From Motilimonas sp. E26 (GTDB lineage: Bacteria; Pseudomonadota; Gammaproteobacteria; Enterobacterales; CBDFNC01), in the NCBI RefSeq assembly GCF_021278025.1, contig NZ_JAIBHJ010000037.1:1-35888 (forward strand): a stretch of DNA of 35,888 nucleotides, written 5' to 3'. Of the stretch, positions 23,750-33,080 are shown piece by piece; positions within the stretch are counted from its first letter, which is position 1, and every line of letters starts with the position of its first letter. Made by a program: the position numbers and the translations under genes. The notes beneath the pieces were generated by a model that saw nothing but the letters and a program-made list of their open reading frames with translations, had not been told where the DNA came from and did no database searches.

Positions 23750-24442
23750 TTAAAGAACGGTACGAGGTGACTTTAAAGTCGCACCAGAAAAACGAGACTT
23801 AACGCTTTTCCACTCCGACAGCTTATCTGAACTTCCTACCGGCTCACCTTTTTTCGCTTTTCCCATCACCCATAAATGCTTGGCATTAAAACTATAAACG
23901 GGCAATAAATCTTTGCGGCGTGATGCAGGGATAATGTCGTATTCAAGATTATCCAAAATAAGTGGATTAGCACGGCGGCTCGGGTAGTAAGCCAATACCA
24001 TATGAAACTGGTTATATTTAACGGCTTTAACATAGACAAGGCGTAACTGCTCTTCAGCAATCCCCAACTCCATTAAGCTGTAATACTTGGCGATCGAGTA
24101 ATCTTCACAATCACCGCCTTTTGCACCAACAAATTCCAGCGGGGATGCCCAATAATCGTTTTTACCCCAAAGTTTTTGGTCTTGAGCGTAAACCAACATA
24201 TTAAAGAAGTTATTCACTTCTTCTAATTTTTGCTTCTGACTCATTACACTGGCATTTTGTAAAGTAGTAATAAGAGCATCAATACGTTTAATCGCTTTAT
24301 CGCCATAAGTGTCAGCGATACGACTACGGATTGATTGCTGGCTTAAAAATACTTCAAGCTCAGAGGCGAGCAAATGAGGAGAAAAAAACGAGCCCACACT
24401 GACTAACATGCAGGCTATAAGGCCGAAATAACGTTTATGCAT
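23750..24442 (-). CDS. lapG: LapG-type periplasmic cysteine protease
   Basis: This 230-residue protein starts with a signal peptide (MHKRYFGLIACMLVSVGSFFSPHLLA). It belongs to the bacterial transglutaminase-like cysteine proteases: C112 in GAKGGDCEDYSIAKY, H147 in NQFHMVL and D164 in LILDNLEYD form the triad, and the acidic residues around GGDCED match the calcium-binding area of LapG. LapG cleaves LapA-type adhesins at a di-alanine near the N-terminus and releases biofilm; LapD holds it when c-di-GMP is high. No LapA or type I secretion genes are seen here. It faces the LapD-like/TAXI operon across a shared terminator. Confidence 0.9.
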   Translation of the reverse strand: MHKRYFGLIACMLVSVGSFFSPHLLASELEVFLSQQSIRSRIADTYGDKAIKRIDALITTLQNASVMSQKQKLEEVNNFFNMLVYAQDQKLWGKNDYWASPLEFVGAKGGDCEDYSIAKYYSLMELGIAEEQLRLVYVKAVKYNQFHMVLAYYPSRRANPLILDNLEYDIIPASRRKDLLPVYSFNAKHLWVMGKAKKGEPVGSSDKLSEWKSVKSRFSGATLKSPRTVL

Positions 24443-24583
24443 GGCTATCCCTGTTCAAGCAAAGCGCGCTACTTCATGTTTACGCGGTTAATTATCTAAA
24501 ATCATAGCCTAGGAAGCATGAGTTTAGAATGAAAAAAAGGAATAACAGTCACGAAAAAGTATTAAAGATCAGCATACCCAAAA

Positions 24584-24603
24584 AAAGCGCTATAAAGCGC
24601 TTT
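24584..24603 (-). terminator. Rho-independent terminator of deoCD
   Basis: AAAGCGC, a 6-nt loop and GCGCTTT; on the minus strand the stem is followed by a run of seven T. It lies 23 bp past the deoD stop codon. Confidence 0.85.
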
Positions 24604-24625
24604 AGTTAAGAGATGTTTTTATGTG

Positions 24626-25330
24626 TTAGATGAGTGAATCTAACGTCATAATAATCATGTCGTTAAACGTAGTTTGACGCTCATCTGACGTAGTCTGCTC
24701 ACCGGTACGAATATGATCCGATACAGTTACCACACATAAAGCATTAGCGCCAAATTCAGCCGCAACGCCGTACAAACCAGCCGCTTCCATCTCTACGCCA
24801 AGAATGCCCATTTTTTCCATGTAGTCGAACATCTCAGGATCAGGGGTGTAGAACAAATCGGCCGAGAACACATTACCTACTTGTACCGGGATCTCTGCTT
24901 GCTCAGCTGCCGTGACAACCTTGCGCAACAACTCGAAACTCGCAATTGCGGCAAAGTCATGATCTTTAAAACGCATGCGATTCACTTTTGAGTCGGTGCA
25001 TGCGCCCATCGCGACAATCACATCGCGTACTTTTACTTTCTCGCTCACCGCGCCGCAGCTGCCAACCCGGATCAGGTTTTTCACGCCGTATTCAGTGATC
25101 AATTCTTTGGCGTAAATTGAGCAAGAAGGGATGCCCATGCCTGAGCCCATTACTGAAACTCGCTTACCTTTATACGTACCGGTGAAGCCGAGCATGTTAC
25201 GCACATCGGTTACTTGCACTGGGTTGTCTAAAAATGTTTCTGCTATGTATTTAGCGCGCAGTGGATCGCCTGGAAATAATACGGTTTCAGCGAAATCGCC
25301 CGCTTGCGCATTAATATGTGGAGTTGCCAT
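24626..25330 (-). CDS. deoD: Purine nucleoside phosphorylase DeoD
   Basis: This 234-residue enzyme splits purine (deoxy)nucleosides with phosphate to base and (deoxy)ribose-1-phosphate. [33 protein letters not shown] is the invariant N-terminus of hexameric Deo[36 protein letters not shown] contains the phosphate-binding and Arg residues; [17 protein letters not shown] holds the ribose-contacting Glu; SDHIRTGE contains the catalytic Asp. Length matches the family (about 235-239). It follows deoC by 60 bp. No deoA or deoB is seen here, so the operon is reduced. Confidence 0.97.
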   Translation of the reverse strand: MATPHINAQAGDFAETVLFPGDPLRAKYIAETFLDNPVQVTDVRNMLGFTGTYKGKRVSVMGSGMGIPSCSIYAKELITEYGVKNLIRVGSCGAVSEKVKVRDVIVAMGACTDSKVNRMRFKDHDFAAIASFELLRKVVTAAEQAEIPVQVGNVFSADLFYTPDPEMFDYMEKMGILGVEMEAAGLYGVAAEFGANALCVVTVSDHIRTGEQTTSDERQTTFNDMIIMTLDSLI

Positions 25331-25359
25331 CTTGTGTACCTTAAATAAGTGATGTCATG

Positions 25360-25393
25360 TAGGCTCAACGCCTGCCAGATAAAATTGAGCCTA
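25360..25393. other. Hairpin between deoC and deoD
   Basis: TAGGCTCAA (25360-25368) and TTGAGCCTA (25385-25393) form a 9-bp stem that overlaps the deoC stop codon, with a 16-nt loop and no T-run. It may stabilise the deoC message or tune deoD expression. Confidence 0.5.
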
Positions 25394-26161
25394 GTAACCA
25401 GCACCGCTAACATCGTGCTGCACGTCGAGAGTGGTTAATAGATCGGCGAGTAAGCTCGATGCGCCAAAGCGGAAATGCGCCGCGCTGATCCAATCTTCAC
25501 CTAAGATATCGCTCACTAGCTGTAAATACTGCGCCGCTTGCGCCGCAGTTTTTACGCCACCCGCAGGTTTAAAACCAATATGAGTATTGGTATCGCGGAT
25601 CACTTCTAGCATGATTTTGGCTGATTCTAAAGTGGCATTTTCGGCCACTTTACCGGTGCTGGTTTTGATAAAGTCAGCCCCTGCAGCAATAGCAATTTCA
25701 CTGGCTTGTTTAATGAGCGCGGCGTCTTTAATTTCGCCTGTTTCTAAAATCACTTTTAGTAGCACCGAGTCGCCACAGGCTTGCTTACAAGCTTTAACTA
25801 ACTCAAAGCCAATCTCTGTATCGCCAGCAATAAAAGCGCGATAAGGAAACACCACATCCACTTCATCGGCGCCATAGGCCACTGCCGCTTTGGTTTCTGC
25901 CACGGCAATGTCAATGTCGTTGTTGCCATGAGGGAAGTTAGTCACGGTGGCGATTTTTACTTGGCCAGCGCCAAGTTCATTTAAGGTTTTACGCGCGATA
26001 GGAATGAACCTTGGGTAGATACAAATAGCCGCCGTGGTGCCCACCGGGCTGTTGGCTTGATGGCAAAGTTTGATCACATCCGCGTCGGTATCATTATCGT
26101 TAAGGGTGGTAAGATCCATTAGTCCGAGCGCGGTGCGCGCGACTGCTTTAAGATCTGTCAT
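25391..26161 (-). CDS. deoC: Deoxyribose-phosphate aldolase DeoC
   Basis: This 256-residue class I aldolase converts 2-deoxyribose-5-phosphate to glyceraldehyde-3-phosphate and acetaldehyde. [17 protein letters not shown] contains the Schiff-base lysine (first K of the segment), and [14 protein letters not shown] and [18 protein letters not shown] carry the other active-site lysines. [16 protein letters not shown] is the conserved substrate strand. Length fits the E. coli type (259). GGAGAAGAGAC precedes ATG 26161. With deoD it recycles deoxynucleosides. Confidence 0.97.
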   Translation of the reverse strand: MTDLKAVARTALGLMDLTTLNDNDTDADVIKLCHQANSPVGTTAAICIYPRFIPIARKTLNELGAGQVKIATVTNFPHGNNDIDIAVAETKAAVAYGADEVDVVFPYRAFIAGDTEIGFELVKACKQACGDSVLLKVILETGEIKDAALIKQASEIAIAAGADFIKTSTGKVAENATLESAKIMLEVIRDTNTHIGFKPAGGVKTAAQAAQYLQLVSDILGEDWISAAHFRFGASSLLADLLTTLDVQHDVSGAGY

Positions 26162-26528
26162 GTCTCTTCTCCATTCATAAAATTTGCATATCGTATGCAG
26201 AAACTGACGGACTTGGTTCCTTGAAGACAGTTATCATCATCAAACTGTAAACGTAGCGATGCTGGTATAAAGCATGTTGTTGAATACGTTGTTAAATCCA
26301 TTTAACCGATCATGATGCTTTAAATTATTTTGCGGCCATCTTGGCCTGCTAATTTAAACTCGTGTCAAAAGTATCAACTTAGTAATGATTATTTCAAAGT
26401 ATAAATAACTCATCACTTGGCAATATTAAACACAAGATGCTTACAATAGCGCCAGTGATGCAAGGGTACAAGCCCCTTATTAAGGCGATAATATAAGTTT
26501 TTTATAAAGGGTGCGCTTGGTCAAAAAG
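26162..26528. promoter_or_regulatory. deoC upstream region
   Basis: This 367-bp gap must hold the deo promoter. GCATA-TCG-TATGC at 26186-26198 is a small palindrome 25 nt before the deoC ATG. GGCCA-TCT-TGGCC at 26334-26346 is another. Either could be an operator (DeoR/CytR-type), but neither matches a consensus I can confirm. No gene is seen. Confidence 0.4.
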
Positions 26529-27329
26529 CTAGATTTTTCCCCTGCCAAACACGGCTTGGCTGTTTTGCCACAAGCCCTTTGCCAACTGCGCTGGTGGCTC
26601 ATCTCGTAACTCGGCTAAAGCATTAAAAATGAAAGGTAAATTAAGCGGAGAATTGACATTGGCAGTTTGATTGGCGATAGGCATATCTGGGCCATCGGTT
26701 TCGAGCACCAAAGCTTCAAGGGGAAAACGTGCAACACTGGCGCGGGTTTTCGCCGCTCTTGGATAGGTGATGACGCCGCCGATACCCAATTTAAAGCCCT
26801 TATCAATAAACGCCATGCCTTGCTCATAACTGCCCGAAAAAGCATGCAGCACACCGCCATAAGGAAAATGCTTTAACTCAGATAATAATGACGAAGCGGT
26901 TTTACGTTGGTGCAAAATTAGCGGCAATTTAGCCGTTTTTGCTATTTCAATTTGTTGGCGCAATACGTTTAATTGCAGCGCCATCGGCACATCCACCATG
27001 GCATCCAACCCCACCTCGCCAATCGCCAGTGGTTGATAGTGTTCAACTAACTGCTGTAACAATGCCATGTGCTCAGCTTGGTAATCGGCGAGAAAATACG
27101 GGTGTAAGCCTAAGGCAAAATCAAGCGAGGGATGAGACTGACACAAGGCAATTAAATCTTGCCAAGTGGCCGCTTTAACACCGGGTACTAAGATGCGCTT
27201 AACGGTTAATTGAGCGGCATCCATTAACAGTTGCTCGCGCACGCCATCAAACTCGGCGAAATCAAGGTGACAATGAGTGTCCATCATCGGGCTATTGAGG
27301 CTCACTATTTTTCCATGCTTCAATGACAC
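26529..27329 (-). CDS. TatD-family metal-dependent hydrolase
   Basis: This 266-residue TIM-barrel hydrolase has MDTHCHLDFAEFDG (metal motif HxH) at about residues 16-29, AIGEVGLDA (metal Glu), LPLILHQRKTASSLLSELK, GVLHAFSGS and LVLETDGPDMP (catalytic Asp). Family enzymes are 3'-5' exonucleases or D-aminoacyl-tRNA deacylases. GTG 27329 is favoured by an upstream GGAGGGG, though an ATG at 27284, directly before DTHCHLD, would also give a complete barrel. It lies after prfC and its terminator and seems transcribed alone. Confidence 0.88.
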   Translation of the reverse strand: MSLKHGKIVSLNSPMMDTHCHLDFAEFDGVREQLLMDAAQLTVKRILVPGVKAATWQDLIALCQSHPSLDFALGLHPYFLADYQAEHMALLQQLVEHYQPLAIGEVGLDAMVDVPMALQLNVLRQQIEIAKTAKLPLILHQRKTASSLLSELKHFPYGGVLHAFSGSYEQGMAFIDKGFKLGIGGVITYPRAAKTRASVARFPLEALVLETDGPDMPIANQTANVNSPLNLPFIFNALAELRDEPPAQLAKGLWQNSQAVFGRGKI

Positions 27330-27361
27330 AACCCCTCCATTTCAGTCTCGTTTACCGATAC

Positions 27362-27389
27362 AAAAACAGCGCCAATCGGCGCTGTTTTT
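27362..27389 (-). terminator. Rho-independent terminator of prfC
   Basis: AAAAACAGCGCC, loop AATC, GGCGCTGTTTTT: a 12-bp perfect stem with a T-run in the minus-strand transcript, 45 bp after the prfC stop codon. Confidence 0.92.
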
Positions 27390-27434
27390 AATGAATTAAG
27401 TCAGCGCAGCTAAATCACTGCGACTGGGCGGCGA

Positions 27435-29024
27435 TTAATGCTCGCGGGTCTTTCTAAAGCTCACATCAGGGTAGCGCTCAATCGCCAAGTTTAAGTTAAC
27501 CATGGTCGGCGCAATATAAGTCAGGTTATCACCACCATCTAAGGCTAAGTTATCGTAGGCTTTTTTCTCAAACTCAATCATTTTACTGGTGTTATCACTT
27601 TCTACCCAGCGCGCCGTGGCAACGCTAATGCTTTCGTAGATGGCTTCCACCTTGTATTCCGATTTTAAGCGCGCCGTCACTACCTCAAACTGTAGTACAC
27701 CGACCGCGCCTACGATCAAGTCGTTGTTGCGCAGTGGTCGAAATACTTGTACCGCGCCTTCTTCAGAAAGCTGTACTAGGCCTTTTAACAGTTGTTTTTG
27801 TTTCAGCGGATCTTTCAAACGAATGCGGCGGAACATTTCTGGCGCAAAGTTTGGAATGCCGCTGAACTTCATGTCTTCACCTTGGGTAAAGGTGTCACCA
27901 ATTTGGATAGTGCCGTGGTTGTGTAAACCAATGATGTCACCGGCATAGGCTTCTTCAGCGGCGCTGCGATCGCCCGCCATAAAGGTAACCGCATCAGAAA
28001 TGGTGACATCTTTACCTAAACGCACATGGCGCATCTTCATGCTCTTTTCGTATTTACCCGATACCACACGCATAAAAGCAATACGATCGCGGTGTTTGGG
28101 ATCCATGTTGGCTTGAATTTTAAACACAAAGCCAGAGAATTTCTCTTCCGTAGCGATCACATCACGGTCTTGCGTGGCACGCGGCATTGGCGCTGGCGCC
28201 CATTCCGTTAAGCCTTCAAGAATATGGTCAACACCAAAGTTACCTAGCGCGGTACCAAAATAAACCGGCGTTAATTCACCGGCTAAGAATAGCTCTTTAT
28301 CAAATTCATGGGCCGCGCCCAATACCAGTTCAATTTCTTCACGCACACTTTCAGCCAAAACAGCGCCAATCGCTTGCGTCACTTCATCGTTGTCTATGCC
28401 TTTAATAATACGCACTTCTTGGATGGTATGGCCTTGACCTGATTGGTATAAAATCACTTCATCACGATGAATGTGGTACACACCTTTAAACTCTTTACCA
28501 CAGCCAATCGGCCAAGTGACAGGTGCACACGCCATTTTGAGCTCTTCTTCAACTTCGTCAAGTAGCTCCATGGGATCGCGCGTATCACGGTCCATTTTGT
28601 TCATAAAGGTAACGATAGGCGTATCACGTAAACGCGTTACTTCCATTAATTTACGGGTTCGGTCTTCGACACCTTTCGCCGCATCAATCACCATTAAACA
28701 TGAATCCACCGCCGTTAACGTACGGTAAGTATCTTCCGAGAAGTCTTCGTGTCCTGGGGTGTCTAACAGATTAACCAAACAGTTATTAAACGGAAATTGC
28801 ATCACCGAGGTCGTGACGGAGATACCACGCTCTTTTTCCATTTCCATCCAGTCAGACTTAGCATGTTGCGAGCTGCCCTTGCCTTTTACGCTACCGGCGG
28901 TTTGAATAGCACGCCCGTGTAATAACACCTTCTCAGTGATTGTTGTTTTACCCGCATCAGGGTGAGAGATAATAGCGAACGTTCTTCGCTTTTTGATTTC
29001 ATTGAGAAACTTCTGGTCAGCCAT
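27435..29024 (-). CDS. prfC: Peptide chain release factor 3
   Basis: This 529-residue translational GTPase recycles RF1/RF2 from the ribosome after peptide release. G1 is [16 protein letters not shown] at about 17-32, G3 is [16 protein letters not shown], and G4 is FMNKMDRD. Domain II and the RF3 C-terminal domain ([27 protein letters not shown]) follow. Length equals the E. coli protein (529). It has no operon partner on its 3' side, being closed by a strong terminator. Confidence 0.98.
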   Translation of the reverse strand: MADQKFLNEIKKRRTFAIISHPDAGKTTITEKVLLHGRAIQTAGSVKGKGSSQHAKSDWMEMEKERGISVTTSVMQFPFNNCLVNLLDTPGHEDFSEDTYRTLTAVDSCLMVIDAAKGVEDRTRKLMEVTRLRDTPIVTFMNKMDRDTRDPMELLDEVEEELKMACAPVTWPIGCGKEFKGVYHIHRDEVILYQSGQGHTIQEVRIIKGIDNDEVTQAIGAVLAESVREEIELVLGAAHEFDKELFLAGELTPVYFGTALGNFGVDHILEGLTEWAPAPMPRATQDRDVIATEEKFSGFVFKIQANMDPKHRDRIAFMRVVSGKYEKSMKMRHVRLGKDVTISDAVTFMAGDRSAAEEAYAGDIIGLHNHGTIQIGDTFTQGEDMKFSGIPNFAPEMFRRIRLKDPLKQKQLLKGLVQLSEEGAVQVFRPLRNNDLIVGAVGVLQFEVVTARLKSEYKVEAIYESISVATARWVESDNTSKMIEFEKKAYDNLALDGGDNLTYIAPTMVNLNLAIERYPDVSFRKTREH

Positions 29025-29188
29025 TAAATAATTCTTTTCTTTGATAACAGAAATGACAGGGTTAAACGCGCAATTGAAGCGTGATTGCTATCAAATCTAT
29101 CTGGTTAATCGGTAATTGCTCGGTATTTTCGCTGATCTGGGCGTTATAAACAATCAATGGTTATTAATCAGCCGCCAATCAAAAGCTT

Positions 29189-30187
29189 TTAGTAAGAAGC
29201 CGCGCGCGATAGCCTATCGTTAATCGCCCGCCAATCATCACTTTGCGGTGGTAGCTCAACCAAAATGTTCGCCACGTCCAATTGGTCAACTTGGTATAAG
29301 GTGACATATAACTGCTGGCCATATAATGCTGCTTCCCTTGGCATTTCGCGCCATTGCGAGGCAGTTAACCCAGTGGCTTTCGCCTGCGCAATGGCTTGTT
29401 CTGACCACAATAACAGGCAAACATTTTGCCCTTGTAACTCAGCCATGTCAGCCACCAGCTGCTCAGTGGTCACTAATCGAGCCGGGGTAATAGGCTGATA
29501 ATGAGCCTTAACATTACCCGGCACCACTTCAACATGCTGCTTTGGCATTTCAACATCACAGCCTAGGGCAACATCCAGCTGCTGTTTCGTGATGGGGCCG
29601 GCGCGTAAAATGCGCGGCCGCTCGCTGACTAAATCTAAAATCGTAGATTCTAATCCGTGCGCACAAGGCCCGCCATCAAGCACCGCGGCAATGCGTCCTT
29701 TTAAGCCTTTACTGACTTGCTCTGCAATAGTTGGGCTAAGTTGTTTATAACGATTAGCTGACGGCGCCGCCAGTCCGCTATCTAGCTGCGCTAATACCGA
29801 CAAAAACAAAGGATGAGCTGGCACTCTTAAGGCGATAGTATCCAGCCCGCCGGTCACCACGTCATCAACATGAGGCGCTTTTTTCAATAATAAGGTTAAT
29901 GGCCCCGGCCAAAATTGCTCGGCCAATGCATAGGCTGTTGCTGGAATATCTGCGGCCCACTTTTCAAGGTGTGATACAGCGGGAATATGAACAATTAAAG
30001 GGTGATTTTTTGGTCGACCTTTGGCGGCGAAAATTTTGTCTACCGCTGGTGCATTGGCGGCATTTGCCGCGAGGCCGTAAACGGTTTCCGTGGGCAAGGC
30101 CACACACTCACCTTGTTGTAATAGCTGCACAGCTTGGCTCACTGCTTCATCACCATTTAGCAATAAGGTTTCATAGTTTTGGCTCAT
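29189..30187 (-). CDS. tsaC: Sua5/TsaC threonylcarbamoyl-AMP synthase
   Basis: This 332-residue enzyme makes threonylcarbamoyl-AMP for the t6A37 modification of tRNAs that read ANN codons. The YrdC domain (about 10-200) holds VALPTETVYGLAANAANAPAVDKIFAAKGRPKNHPLIVH, with the KGRP nucleotide site, and LAAPSANRYKQLSPT. A C-terminal Sua5 domain (about 215-332) makes it the long Sua5 type, unlike the 190-residue E. coli TsaC. A 12-bp gap separates it from the upstream zinc-ribbon gene, so they are probably co-transcribed. Confidence 0.94.
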   Translation of the reverse strand: MSQNYETLLLNGDEAVSQAVQLLQQGECVALPTETVYGLAANAANAPAVDKIFAAKGRPKNHPLIVHIPAVSHLEKWAADIPATAYALAEQFWPGPLTLLLKKAPHVDDVVTGGLDTIALRVPAHPLFLSVLAQLDSGLAAPSANRYKQLSPTIAEQVSKGLKGRIAAVLDGGPCAHGLESTILDLVSERPRILRAGPITKQQLDVALGCDVEMPKQHVEVVPGNVKAHYQPITPARLVTTEQLVADMAELQGQNVCLLLWSEQAIAQAKATGLTASQWREMPREAALYGQQLYVTLYQVDQLDVANILVELPPQSDDWRAINDRLSRAASY

Positions 30188-30199
30188 GCTTTTTTATTC

Positions 30200-30451
30200 T
30201 CACGGATTACAAAATTGACAATACTTAGGGTCGGCTCTGGACACGGGCTGCGGCTCTGGCGAGCGGTAAGCACATCCATCACAAATACGAACCGACAATT
30301 TTACCTGATGTGTCGGTAAACTGCACATAGCACAAGGCAGTCCCGGCTGTTTTTCTTTACACACGAAATTAACTTGTTGGCATTGAGGGCATTTTTCACT
30401 AAGTCGGCGCACTAAATCTTGCCCATCGCCTTGGATCTCATTATTTGTCAC
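30200..30451 (-). CDS. Cysteine-rich zinc-ribbon protein
   Basis: This is 83 residues with nine cysteines arranged as four CxxC pairs (C21-C24, C40-C43, C57-C60, C78-C81) plus C31, enough for two zinc ribbons. No other domain is seen. The start is GTG 30451, with no in-frame ATG near the N-terminus and a weak ribosome site. It precedes the Sua5 gene by 12 bp and may be co-transcribed with it; a tie to tRNA modification is only positional inference. Confidence 0.6.
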   Translation of the reverse strand: MTNNEIQGDGQDLVRRLSEKCPQCQQVNFVCKEKQPGLPCAMCSLPTHQVKLSVRICDGCAYRSPEPQPVSRADPKYCQFCNP

Positions 30452-30665
30452 TCGGGGCTGTATATGACGCGCAAGCCAAACCCTATTAATATCTTATTAG
30501 CGTTTAACTCACGTGATTGCCAAAACTTAACCATTCCATCGGTCTACAACCCGAAATCTATCTGCTCTGAACGGTGCGTGATCCAATGCCACCTTGGGCA
30601 TTAAGAAGTAGCTTTTTTCTTTTCCATCGAACAGGCTACCCTGACTTTCACTGGTAATGACTCCC

Positions 30666-33080
30666 TTATTGTGGCAACCATTGGCCCTGATAAAACCGCT
30701 CGATCACGCCGCTTTCATCCCAGCGCAACAGATATAGCCATTCGTTATCAATAAGGTGGCGTACGTTGTCGTGTTTAGCACTGATTTGCTCAATCGGCTC
30801 ACGGGGCGCAGCGACATATACGGCTAGGCGTTGTGGCTGATGCATCCATGTTTCTCCGTTGTGTAATGATTGCATGGACAGACCAATGCGTAAGTCGCCA
30901 CCATTACCTTCAAATACACCGATGTGCCCGCCTACCGCGTTATGTAACACTTTGTTGCCACTGCCGTATTTACTATTGTCGGTAACAGAGGCATTGTATT
31001 GGCTATTGATCCAGTTAGTGACCACCATCGGCGCCGTTAAGATCAGTTCAAGCACAGCAAAGTCGGGGTCTTGCTGGTGTTGGTAATCATGTAAAAATGC
31101 CCGGCCATGTAAGTTTACTTGGCGAGTCCAACTACGTGGCGCGACAATAAAAGCAGCATTGTTTGCTAGCCCCCACTCAGGGCGCACTTGCGACCAGTCT
31201 CGACTGCGCTTAATAAAGGCTTTATCAAGTTGCTCATCGGTTGCATTTACCAAGCTGGTATCTAATAACGCCACGCGCTCTCTTTGCGCAGCCGTTGTCG
31301 CCCGTTTTAACCAGTTGCTGACCGACTCACCTAACTCTGACGTAAAGCAGTCAATATGATCTGTGGTGGTGTTATGTAGCGCCGCGACAAAGCGTGTGCC
31401 CTCTGGGATCACCACCCCTTGACTAACAAGGCTTTGGCGCACTTCTTGATCATTTAATAACTGCGCCAATACGCGCACGTTCACTTCACCGGTTTGGCCA
31501 CCGCAAGCGCCGCAATCAAGGCCCGCGGCATGTAGGTTGTTCGCCGTATGGCTACCGTGACCCACTAACAGCACCGTTGGCGCAAAACTTGTCAGCCCGA
31601 TGCCATGTAGTACACCTTTTGCTAGGCGCGCTTTATCAGCAATGGACAAGGCCTCACCCTGCGCGCTCATCTCCCAGCTCGCTTGGTGTAAAAGTCGATT
31701 GACGGGGTTATCTTCGCCTTTGGCAAAAAATGATTGTTTAAGCATCTTTAAGCTATAGAGCCAGCCGGTAGATTCCACCATGGAAAAAGCAGAAGGCGCC
31801 GCTTTTGACCAGCTTTGCCAACGCGCCCGTAAATTTAACTTTGCTTTCTCGCCTTTGTTGTCGCTAATCTCCGTGACACGTATAACTGGCTTTAATAAGC
31901 CGGGCAATTGCGGTCGCGTCAGCTCACTTTGGCTAGGTTGATACTCCAGCGGCAAGCCAAAAAAACCGGCAAAGCCAAAGGTTTGAATATTTTGATGTTG
32001 TGACTCTAACGCTCTTCGCATCACTTCTGAGCGTACATCAATACAAAACACCGCTTGCAATTCAGGGGCTACAACTGGCTGAGGGATGACATTTTTCAGC
32101 TGTTGGTTAAGCTGATGTTGATAGCTCAATTCAGCAGCTTTAACCCATACCCAAATGGGCTGTTGCATTTGCTGATACTCTTTTACCATTGCCGATAGCT
32201 GCGCCTTTTCTCGCTGCCACAGTACATCTAGTTGCGCAAAATGGAGTGGTAACTGTGCTTTGAGATAACGCCAGATCACTAGGTCCCACGCCATGCGAAT
32301 AGCTAACAACTGCAGCATTTCGTCATTAGGCAATTGGTTAAGGTCGCCTTGCCAACGTAAATAAGCCACCCAAGATGCCCAACCGTTTACATCTAACAAT
32401 AATGCGTGGCTATAAGCAGCCAAGGTGTCATCATCAAGCTCAAATGTAACAATAGCTTCTGCTAATAAGGCCTCGTGCGTATCAGGCAATTGCGCAAAAA
32501 ATTGATGTAAACCCGGCTCATCCATGACAATGCTAAGCCCTTTATTACAACGCGTTACATCTAACCAATGACCATATAAATCGATCTGCTTACTGGTATC
32601 ACCGCGGCGTAATAACGGCTCTAACTCCTGGTAATGCGCGGCGCAAAATTGGCTGATTTGATGAATAATCTCGTCGCGCCACGCCATTTTATGCGGATCG
32701 CGCTGACTGTCTAACAAATCGGCAATATTATGCCAATGCACACTTTCATCTTGCTGCTTTAAAAACGCGACTAACTGTTGCGCGGATAAATCACTCGCTA
32801 ACTCAGTAGCAGCTTGCTGCAATGCTACTTGGCTTATTGCGCCTGATTGATATAAGTTAAGGTAATATTCCTTAGGCATTTGTAAGTGCACGCTGCCTAA
32901 TACCCCGAGATCCGCGGCTACTTGTTCGATGCGTTGCTCACGCATTTGCCAAAATGGGTTAACCGCAATCATTTGATCTAAAGGCCAACTTGGCGCAATC
33001 TTTTGGCTGGCGGCAAGTAATATCGCTTCGTGCTGCTCAGACAATGACTTATTGGTAACTGATGCGCTTGCATTACTCAT
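30666..33080 (-). CDS. dabA: DabA-type inorganic carbon transporter subunit
   Basis: This 804-residue DUF2309 protein (formerly UPF0753) has a zinc site like that of a beta-carbonic anhydrase: C346 and D348 (VFCIDVRSE), H508 (LLVGHGSHT) and C523 (LDCGACGGQ), with the same 15-residue His-to-Cys spacing as the Halothiobacillus DabA from memory. DabA with DabB takes up CO2/bicarbonate powered by a cation gradient. The N-terminal MIAVNPFWQ is also characteristic. It overlaps dabB by 4 bp (ATGA). Confidence 0.92.
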   Translation of the reverse strand: MSNASASVTNKSLSEQHEAILLAASQKIAPSWPLDQMIAVNPFWQMREQRIEQVAADLGVLGSVHLQMPKEYYLNLYQSGAISQVALQQAATELASDLSAQQLVAFLKQQDESVHWHNIADLLDSQRDPHKMAWRDEIIHQISQFCAAHYQELEPLLRRGDTSKQIDLYGHWLDVTRCNKGLSIVMDEPGLHQFFAQLPDTHEALLAEAIVTFELDDDTLAAYSHALLLDVNGWASWVAYLRWQGDLNQLPNDEMLQLLAIRMAWDLVIWRYLKAQLPLHFAQLDVLWQREKAQLSAMVKEYQQMQQPIWVWVKAAELSYQHQLNQQLKNVIPQPVVAPELQAVFCIDVRSEVMRRALESQHQNIQTFGFAGFFGLPLEYQPSQSELTRPQLPGLLKPVIRVTEISDNKGEKAKLNLRARWQSWSKAAPSAFSMVESTGWLYSLKMLKQSFFAKGEDNPVNRLLHQASWEMSAQGEALSIADKARLAKGVLHGIGLTSFAPTVLLVGHGSHTANNLHAAGLDCGACGGQTGEVNVRVLAQLLNDQEVRQSLVSQGVVIPEGTRFVAALHNTTTDHIDCFTSELGESVSNWLKRATTAAQRERVALLDTSLVNATDEQLDKAFIKRSRDWSQVRPEWGLANNAAFIVAPRSWTRQVNLHGRAFLHDYQHQQDPDFAVLELILTAPMVVTNWINSQYNASVTDNSKYGSGNKVLHNAVGGHIGVFEGNGGDLRIGLSMQSLHNGETWMHQPQRLAVYVAAPREPIEQISAKHDNVRHLIDNEWLYLLRWDESGVIERFYQGQWLPQ

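Noticed and set aside
30587-30602. ATGCC-ACCTTG-GGCAT hairpin as a terminator
   Set aside because: The stem is only 5 bp and has no T-run on either strand.
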